Shown: positions 55,488-64,000 of the stretch, piece by piece | Position numbering within the stretch: the stretch's first letter is position 1 | How the letters are laid out: every line of letters begins with the position of its first letter | Source: Rhizopus arrhizus | Taxonomy: Eukaryota; Mucoromycota; Mucoromycetes; Mucorales; Rhizopodaceae | Reading direction: 5' to 3' | Assembly: GCA_024220505.1 (NCBI GenBank) | Contig: JAKZZE010000015.1 | Span: forward strand, 186,001 to 250,000 | Length of the DNA: 64,000 nt | Position numbers and translations under genes: made by a program | The notes under the pieces: model-generated | Databases searched by the model: none | What the model was told of the DNA's origin: nothing | The model's input: the letters and a program-made list of their open reading frames with translations, nothing else

Positions 55488-57800
55488 GATGGATAATTGA
55501 AAATGAAGAAAAAAGATTTTAAAAAAAAAGAACAGATGGTGGCTGTCTTTTATAACCATACTCGCTACCGGAGTTCATAAAGGATAAACGATTCAACGAA
55601 GCTAAATTGTGGGGATGGAATGAAGGTGGTTATTTTGAAAGCCAGCATATGTGGAGAACATGTTAGGTCGCTGCATAAATAGAGTGTGTGAAAGCTAGTC
55701 CTCATCGGATAATTGTTGAGGAGCAGTGAGCAGGACAGTTTTCTTCTTCTATGGTCGGCGTTTTAATATGTAGCAAAGGAGAAGGGCGTAGTAGAGAATT
55801 GACAGGATGAAAATGCTACAATTTTACGAGCTCTATCAAACGAATGTTTTTTAGTCTTTCAATAATACTTGCTCACAGCTAACAGACAATCTTGTCTTTT
55901 CATAAAGGGGGGTTTTTTTTATCGGCTAAACGATTAGAGTCGCTGAAATTTTGCTAGTTTGTCCAACCAACTGGTGATATTGGGGTGGATCCTCTCATGT
56001 ACCATTCATCTACAGTATTTGACGGTATTTCACATTTAAAATCCGGAAAAAGAAGACAAAAAATAATTGAACGGTCCCGATACTACTGCATAATAAGAAA
56101 GTAGCTGGATTGAAGACCCGAGTTAAGTGGTATTGTGGAATATTGTATTTTATAGTTCATTAATAGCTTATTGCTTCAGATTCTCCCACATGTCACAAGT
56201 AAAAATCTTGGGGATCACTATACCTATTTTGATGCTGCCATAGCAGTAAGTTTTTTTTGTTTTTGTTTTTGTTTTTAAGAAAAGCTTACATTATACTATA
56301 CAACTATGATATGTAGTGCATTGGCTTTGGATTAGTAGCTAATAAGCTATCAAATTTAATTTTTTTGCCATCGGATTATTTATTTCAATATGTATCATAA
56401 GAGCGATCTAAGGAACAAGCCCATAAGACACGAGGATGCTTATTTCTTGTCAAAAAAAAAAAAAGCAAGCAAGAACAAGAAAAAACTAAGCTACTTACAA
56501 CTGAACGCACATCCGCCATAACCATTAGATTATCATAGTAGCCTGTATACAAATTTAAAGTACTTGGCGTTATAGCAAATTAAATAAAAACATCTTCAAA
56601 TGATTAAGGATAACTAATTAAAATACGAATAATTTCAATAACCCAATACTTTTATAATTAATTCGAGAACCTGTTTGTGCTCCGCCAAAAGCATATTCAA
56701 TTCTTGTTTAAAAAAGCAACATGTCTTTCACGGTTCGCTTGCTACTTTTACACAAGCACTATGATCAAAAGATCTCTTTTCCTAATGATTTTGAAACTTT
56801 TGTTAAATTATTAATGCTTATACAAAAAGACTAGAAAAAAGTGCAAGTCAACTGTGGTAATCAGGATATTTTGACATTACTACAAAGGTATGAAAGGGCG
56901 TAAATTGTCATAAGTCTTTGTTTTATTGGCCAAGCAAAATCGTTATTTCCAAGAAAGATGATTTTTCTGAGAAACGGATGCTAACTAAAACCGAGTTTTT
57001 TAAATCAATTCTCTAGAAAAACCACCAATTAACCCAAGACATTGTATTGGTTTGACTAAAGTCATGTTTGCTACTTGTGATATCATACTAGAGGTTGGTA
57101 TATGTTGTATCTTACACAATATTCCACTAAAAAAACAGTTAAAATTAAAGATGGAAAGCCGAAGATGCACTTGGCCCAATTATACTACCGAGGCTGAACA
57201 AGGTTTCTTAGCAGAGTAAATTTCTTAAATAAAAACAGCTTATAATTTATGGACTATCATGTTTAATAAAAGTTATACATTGTTTTTCCAAACTTTTATT
57301 AATTTTCTTTACTGATCTTTGAGTAAAAATGGTAAAATTGCTAGTGATTTCAATGAAAGAATTGTATTAAAAATATATACTTTTTGCAGTAACCAATTCT
57401 ATACCCTATACTTGCTAAATGCAAGATACATCTTTAATCTTTGAAGCACATGCTTAACCATGTGCATTAGGAGAAAGGGCGGAAAAGGTCTTTGCCTAGA
57501 CTTATCTGAATTTTAAGTTTAGTCAAGGAGGCTTTTGTTTGGGGGGAGGTTTTTAAAAAAGGGCATAATTTCTGATAAGGTACTTGGTGATTTATTCCTT
57601 TTAGTATATAAATGTAACTCGAATTGTTCATTAGGACATGCTTAATTCACCATTTTAATGCCTTTTGCTAAAATATAAGTCTAATTTTATCCAATGATAT
57701 ATGGTTGAGAGAGAAAAAAAAAAGAGGAATTTTTATAAAAATTGTATCAAATATATATGAATATAATATACACAGACGCACAGCCATCAAGTCATTTTTC
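55488..57800. other. Long intergenic region with coding-like debris
   Basis: 2.3 kb between divergently oriented neighbours' flanks. It contains short protein-like frames broken by stops around 56820-57200 (for example KVQVNCGNQDILTLLQRYER on the plus strand), suggesting an old decayed gene or element. No family recognised, no TIR or target duplication found. Confidence 0.4.
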
Positions 57801-59758
57801 TTATTCGTCTATGTTACGAACTGGACCAGTAAACCATTTACGACCTGAAACTAAATAAGCCAAAGTAGATAATCCAATGACAAATACAAACGGAATAATT
57901 GCAAAATTCATATTTTCAGGTGTAATAGGATATTCCTAACATTTCATATTTAGTCTCTTTTTTTCTTTACAAATTCATACACTTACAGTAGGTAAAATGA
58001 ATAAAGTAGAAGTAAAAAGTATCCAAATACAAGCAAGGATACCTATTGTAAATATTTTTAGTTTTATAAACTATGAAATAGAATCTATCAACTTTACCAC
58101 ATGGAATAGAAAAGCGGCCTAAGTTGAACGGACCCTTTTGAAATCTTCCTCTGGCCATCGTGATACGTAACCAGATTGGGATGAAGTAAGAAATACTAGC
58201 AGCAATTGTATTAATCGACACGATAGTTTCAAAAGCCACATCACTAAACAAATACGGTATGCCTAATATAGCAGCAAACGCGATGTTGAACCAAACTGCA
58301 TGGGCTGGCACTTTATGATCCGTTAGCTTTGTGAGCCATTTTGAAAAAGGCATAGCACCATCTCTTGCAAAGGCATATGTTTGACGAGAAGATCCTACGA
58401 TGACGGCTGCTCCTCTGTTATGCATGTAAAAAATAAGTAGGTAGCCAATTTAAGGAAATGATACTTTACGCAAAATACATGGCAACAAGAACAATCACCA
58501 AAAACCACATGGTCCATCCTAATCCTACGCCATCCAAAAAGACTTGAGTGATCGCCATAGATGTTTTAGGATTCAATATTTGTCGATCAAAATCTTGAAT
58601 CATAAAGGCACATGCTGTCATGAGAACAGTACCTGCTACAGCTGAAATCGCAATAGCCATGACAATTCCCATTGGCGATCCTCTTTGAGCAGATTTTGTT
58701 TCCTCGCTGACGTGTGCTGCTGTATCGTATCCGTTTAAAGTGAACTGGGCCTGTAAGAGCCCGATCAGCCAAGCAAATGTAGTCGAGCTTTGCCCAGTAC
58801 CATTATATGTCTGACCAAAAGCAAAGGAAGCCGAAGGTTTGTTAGGTGTGAGCAAGAGGCCGACAAGGACGATGAATAAGATGCCCATGACATGCCACCA
58901 GACGGATAAGTTATTGATGATACCTGTATAACGTACTGGAAGGATATTCATGAAGCCGTGAATAGTCAAGATGGCGATAAAGATGCCATAGTCTATAGCA
59001 GGTGTAGACTGAAAATCTGGGTGAGTGATTGATATTGCTGATACTAGAAATTGAGCCATTCCGAGATCGCTTGCACATATAGCTACTGAAAGACTCAACC
59101 TATGCGTTATATTGGCATGAGCATTTACAGTATTTTTAACGGAAACTTTCTTTTTCTTTTTTTCTTTTTACCAGTTAAAGTAACCTAAATGAAAGTACAA
59201 ATTTAATAAAAGAAACAAATGTATAAAATTAATACCATACCAACTATCCAACACATGAAAGGAACCCACTCTGAATCTGATAACTGTGCTGTCCAAAAAT
59301 ATAAACCACCTGTGGTTGGAAAAGCACTACAGACTTTGATTGATGTAAGTTTAATATATTTCCGTATTCTATTTCCCCTACTCTCTGCTAAACTTGATCC
59401 AATAGTTAAAGTAAGCAAGGCAACAACTAAGTATCCCCAAATACTGACGGATGTTCCACCATTCACTAAGGTTGTTCCCCACATCTATGGAAATTATATT
59501 ATAAATTGATAGATTAAATAAGAAGTTGATCTATTTTACAGGTAATAGTCCACTGAGTACGGAACAGCAGCCAAATGAAATAGCAAAATTTGAAAAGACA
59601 GATAGCTGACGACTCAGATCTTGTTTGTATCCTAAACGTGCTAGAAGCGCTTCATCGTCTATATAATTGTTTTTTTTGTTTAATTGAGGTTTTTCTTCCC
59701 TAGTCATTGCAGGGCTTGGTCTTTGTATATCTTTTGAAGACAGCATTTTATTATACAT
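57801..59758 (-). CDS. Amino acid/GABA-type permease (APC family)
   Basis: Eight exons (59758-59540, 59484-59382, 59333-59241, 59184-59172, 59099-58470, 58414-58098, 58042-57987, 57935-57801) encode 521 residues with about 12 membrane segments. The pattern fits the fungal GABA/choline/polyamine permease branch (Uga4-like): LLARLGYKQDLSRQLSVFSN, ISFGCCSVLSGLLP, MWGTTLVNGG, CSAFPTTGGLYFW, LNGYDTAAHVSEET and QTYAFARDGAMPFS. These carry amino acids or amines with protons across the plasma or vacuolar membrane; the exact substrate is not readable. Exon 4 is a 13-nt microexon giving ...GYFNWL, which restores the family motif after the first helices; this is the least usual part of the model. Confidence 0.88.
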
Positions 59759-60398
59759 TTTTATATTTTATTTTAATACATCTATTATCAAGAAATCAAG
59801 AAAAAAAAAGGAAAGAAAAAAATAGAGAAAGGGATAGGGGGTTTTATATGATTTAGGACATTGTTAAATTTGAAAGTTTTATAAATATATTTATTCAAGC
59901 AGAAAAAAAAAGCTCCTTATGGCAAAGAAAAAGACTTATCATCCTTTTCTCCTTAATTTAGCTTCTCCCTAAAAAGAAATATCATTCATTTCTGTAAAAG
60001 GGGAAAAGATACAAGTATACCTAAAAGAAAAGTTCCAGCTATGTAAAGTAATGCATATAATCGACATGCTACACAAAAGACAGTAAGTTAAAAAGAATCT
60101 CGGGATTTATTACAAAACAAAACAAAAGTTTCCTTCACCCCTAAGAGCATGTTTCGCGACACATATTCATTTACGCGCGTTCATTCCTAATTGTAGCAAA
60201 TACTCTTTAACATACAGGCGTATATTCCCTAGACTAATTGACACTGTCAATTCAATTCATCCTTTCTTTTCTCATTACTTTGGCTTCCCATTCAACGCTC
60301 AAATTGCTTGCCAAGCTCAATGCTCGCTGTTTATCTAAAGCATGAGATCTACAATTATATTGTTTGTGACTCTGTAGCACAATTTGAAGAATATAGAA

Positions 60399-60438
<40 letters not shown>

Positions 60439-60744
60439 GCTATTAATTGCACAGACTGAGATTTGATACCAGAATTAGGAAAATAAAAAGTGTTTCATCT
60501 TGTTGACTAGTATTTTCTCACTTCGATTTTTTAATGCACATTGGTTGCTTCTCTAATTAATACATGATAGCAAAAGATGTATTCCTGCTATTTAGATCAA
60601 AAAACGCCTCATAAAGCATTTAGCGTGCGGAAAAATTAATTTCCATTCATCCAGTCTGATGATGCCCATGTGTGTGTAATGTTTTGATCTCTTGTTTCCA
60701 AAAAAGAAATTTGGCTTCTTTTTATTTTATTATTATTTTGTTTC
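59759..60744. other. Divergent promoter region, permease / PLD
   Basis: About 1 kb between two divergent genes. It contains a pure T run of 36 at 60401-60436. The two promoters presumably share this spacer. No gene or RNA found. Confidence 0.45.
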
Positions 60745-63700
60745 ATGATTAACCCAATATCAGACAATATAGAATATCTTGCTCAAAGAACGGCGGAGAT
60801 CGATGATGATGATCCAAGCAATACTCGATGGCATACGATATTAAGAAAAATGTCAATCATAGGAACTCCGGAATCAATAAATTTAGGAACAAGGGAAACA
60901 AAAGATGCCATAGTTGAAGATACCACATTGCCTGCTGTGCAAGAGTTTATAGAAAGAAATACCAATGATGAAATAAGTTGTATTGAAAATTCTATTGAAA
61001 CAAACAGAGAAATGTCTTTTGAAACAGGTAAATCAAGATGATTATCAATTCTTGTTTTGGTTTATTTTTGTTACAAATAGATGCTAAATTACAATGGAAA
61101 CGATCATTTGAAAAAATCAAAATGATTAATCATATGAGAAAATACACTGACATTGATACTATATCAAAATTATCTTTAGCCCCCTATTATCCACCTGCAT
61201 TCATTCCACCATACCTCGCCTTGTTTTCTAAAGACGAATATGGTAGAAAACCTGTAAGTAACCTAAAACGATCAAAAGCTTATTCGCTACTAATCAAAAT
61301 AAAATAAAGCCACCCATTCTGTTTGATGCACTATCTGTGAGTTTAACATTTTACTTTAACTTCTCATTAACATACATGCATACGAACAGTGTGTTATTAC
61401 AGATTCTATCATTGACCAAAACGCTACACACAGACTATGGACTTTTCGTATCGAGTTACATTATGGAGACATCAAGTGGGTCATTTATCGTACCATCATT
61501 GAATTCTACAATCTTTATTTGACGCTCAAGTTCAAATACATCTCTGGCTTGATTTCCGATCCACCTCCACCTTCATTTCCCAGTCAATTAGCTCACTTGA
61601 CAAACGCAGCTCTCACATCGATGCGTATCGCCCGAGAAGAAGATGATTCACATTGGCGGGATGTGGCTCTCAAGCGCCGGGATGCATTAGAGGGGTATCT
61701 GAAGGAACTTGTCAATAGAGCTTCGGTGGCTGTTGATTATGAACTCTGTGAGTTTTTGGAAATCAGTGCGGTCTCTATTCAAAAGGACATGGGCTGGAAA
61801 GGCAAAGAAGGCTATCTGGAGTACATGGCTCATCCTACTCGACTGCCTTGGTCTCATCAGCAGTGGAAAAAGGAATGGGTAATACTAAGGGATAGTTATA
61901 TCGCATTCTGTGAGGACGTGGGTTCTAGGTCACTCTCAGACGTGTTCTTATTTGATAAATTTTTCCATATTTCTAAAAAAGGACAAGGGAATTTTGGTTC
62001 TGTTCACCTCACTTTGTCTAATTCAACAAGAAAGATTGAAATCAAGGGACCTGCTTCAAGACATATGGATGAATGGACAGAGAGTCTTGATAAGATACAA
62101 AAGGAAAGTCCATGGGTCATGAACCATCGTTTTGGATCTTTTGCTCCTATAAGAGAATATGTAAAGGCAAAGTGGTTTGTGGATGGTCACGGTAATAAGA
62201 ATGAAATGTATGTGTCTGTAAATCTTATTTTTTTAGATTATTATGAGGCTGTTGCTCAAGCTATCTTGTCTGCTAAATCAGAAATATATATTGAAGATTG
62301 GTGGCTGGTAAGTTACAGAGCAGTAAAAGTATTTACCTCCATTTACTTATGCGTACACTTGTCATAGAGTCCACAATTAGTAAGAGATTCCCTAGAAGAA
62401 AAATTTGGCATGTACTTATTTACTATAGTATTTACGAAGACCACCCAAAGGCAATGAGGAATATAGACTAGATCGGTTATTAAAAAGAAAAGCTTGTGAA
62501 GGAGTAATGATATACATTGTTCTTTACAAGAATGTGTCTGTTGCTTTACCACTAGACTCTCAATATACAAGAGATTGGATGCAAACTGTTCATCCGAACA
62601 TCATTGTTCAAAGGCATTCTAATTTAGCCTATTCACCACTTTGGGCACATCATGAGGTTTTGCATGCAAATTTATTTTAGTGAAAAAAGAAATGACTGAG
62701 TATATTCATTTGCTTATGGCAAATATAGAAAATACTTGTGATTGATTATAGATTGGCTTTTGTAGGAGGATTAGATTTATGCTTTGGGTAAGTAGGACAC
62801 ATGTAGTGATGCTCTATCCTTATGTATATCAAATCGTTACTTTTTATGAATTCTATTAGACGTTATGATACTTTGCATCACGAGCTTACAGATTATGGCT
62901 ATAACGATGCAACACGAGAAGTGTTTCCAGGTCAAGATTATTCAAATCCAAGAATCAAAGATTTTCAAAAAGGTATACAATTTACAGAAGCTTGTTTATT
63001 GATTATAACATGACATGTATGTAGTTAGCCAATATGATAATGAACTTGTTGATAAATTAACTACAGCTCGAATGCCTTGGCATGATATCCACACAGCTAT
63101 GGTAACAGAAAAAAAAAGGGTACGTTGCTGTTAGTAACAATATAAATATGTTATAATTAGGTAGGCCCGCCTGCAAGAGATATTGCTAGACACTTTGTAC
63201 AAAGATGGAATTTTATCAAAAAATCAAAGGAAAGAGAGGAAGTTCCATTTTTATTACCAAAAGGTGAATATGTATCTTCAAGAGATGAAAGTAAATTCAA
63301 AGGAACATGTAGAATTCAAGTACTAAGAAGTAGCGCGGAATGGAGTCAAGGGATTAAAAGAGAGGTAGATGAATCAAAAGCAAGTAGAATATTATTAACA
63401 GGAAAGAAGTATTCCATCTATAATGCTTATATGGAATGTATCTTTAAAGCAAAGCATTTTATTTATATCGAAAACCAGTTTTTTAGTAAAACCATATGCT
63501 AAAGCAACTGTCTATATTTAAAAGCTAATGATTTTTTGAAAAGTTACAACGACAAGTCCTGACGACAAGTTGATCAAGAACAAGATTGGACAAGCCATTG
63601 TAGAAAGAATCAAAAGAGCACACAAAGAAAATCAACAATTCAGGGTGATTGTAGTCATCCCGAGTGCCCCTGGATTTGAAGGCGACTTTGTTCAAGTAGA

Positions 63701-64000
63701 TAGGAGATCGATGCCGCTACGATCTGTTGCTCAGTACCAATATAGATCCATCTCACGAAGTAAACATTCTATATTTGAGCAACTTGAACAAGCAAACGTT
63801 CCTATTGATCGGTACATTGGGTTTTACAGCTTAAGAAATTGGGGAAAAGTAAAACGGCCCTTAAATTCGCCCAATGTTCATCTTGATGGCAAAAAGAAGA
63901 GACGTAGTAGGTCAAGATCAAATACGGTATCTGATGAGTCACATGCAGATCCTCAGTTTATGTATCCAGACGATGGAAGGACAGATTATGTTACAGAGCA
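60745..64000 (+). CDS. PLD1: Phospholipase D, PX/PH type, Spo14/PLD1-like (3' end missing)
   Basis: Twelve exons are visible (60745-61027, 61081-61253, 61310-61336, 61390-62191, 62237-62307, 62368-62379, 62429-62656, 62729-62787, 62860-62972, 63025-63101, 63161-63485, 63544 onward). The N-terminus is followed by a PX-like region (WTFRIELHYGDIKWVIYRT, FYNLYLTLKFKY), a PH-like region (QWKKEWVILRDSYIAFCED) and the first HKD motif HHEKILVID (about residue 531). Then come FVGGLDLCFGRYDT, PWHDIHTAM, GPPARDIARHFVQRWNF and IENQFFI. PLD cuts phosphatidylcholine to phosphatidic acid and choline at membranes. The window ends at ...DYVTEQ, where the second HKD normally begins, so the catalytic second half is absent only because of the edge. 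One microexon is 12 nt and another 27 nt. Confidence 0.92.

Noticed and set aside
61390..61530. PLD exon starting at the AG at 61401 (before ATTCTATC)
   Set aside because: That acceptor puts the exon out of frame and hits a stop; the earlier AG (GAACAG, 61389) keeps the conserved ITDSIIDQ...WTFRIEL frame.

Overview
This is a 64 kb window of AT-rich nuclear DNA from a eukaryote, most likely an early-diverging fungus of the Mucoromycota (Mucorales type). Genes are small and close together, with many introns of about 45-75 bp (GT...AG). The gene set is fungal: a UPF0658 Golgi protein, a secreted aspartic protease, Ach1, a Uga4-type permease, a fungal-size ELO elongase and a Spo14-type phospholipase D. 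The reverse-transcriptase and Tc1/mariner remnants are of kinds common in Mucoromycota. The genus cannot be fixed from the sequence alone. Exon models were built by hand from reading frame, splice sites and family fit. All complete multi-exon models sum to whole codons.

Layout. 1-9 kb: C2H2 zinc-finger gene running off the left edge, UPF0658 membrane protein, aspartic protease and ribosomal protein eS24, all on the minus strand, with two decayed coding remnants between them. 9.1-10.9 kb: a 200-bp tRNA-like SINE with a perfect 18-bp target duplication, directly beside a decayed Tc1-like element. 12-13.1 kb: FYVE-type zinc-finger protein. 13.1-17.8 kb: gene-poor. 17.8-19.2 kb: C2-domain protein. 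19.3-21.4 kb: two broken Tc1-like copies meeting tail to tail. 22-29.3 kb: Gln/Gly-rich DUF7721-like protein, RasGEF with five W-x-G-Y repeats, BRD8-like NuA4 bromodomain subunit and a small secreted Cys-rich protein. 30-34.4 kb: a nested transposon block, made of a 5'-truncated LINE tail with a 15-bp target duplication, a second LINE with a broken reverse transcriptase, and a 1653-bp Tc1-like element with 112-bp terminal inverted repeats in a TA beside it. 35.7-40.4 kb: small predicted mitochondrial protein, RhoGAP and fatty-acid elongase. 40.8-43.6 kb: more transposon and gene debris. 44.4-64 kb: RING protein, AMPK-type kinase, mitochondrial AAA ATPase, Ach1, GABA-type permease and PLD1. PLD1 runs off the right edge just before its second catalytic motif should appear.

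The genes do not form one pathway. Several touch small-GTPase or lipid signalling (RasGEF, RhoGAP, FYVE, C2, PLD) and acetyl-CoA/fatty-acid metabolism (Ach1, ELO), but nothing in their arrangement suggests co-regulation. The accessory content is transposable elements at roughly eight recognisable insertions in 64 kb. The most novel-looking items are the SINE, a Tc1-like family with an acidic N-terminal leader in which three of four readable copies have lost the first catalytic Asp, and the repeat-bearing RasGEF.
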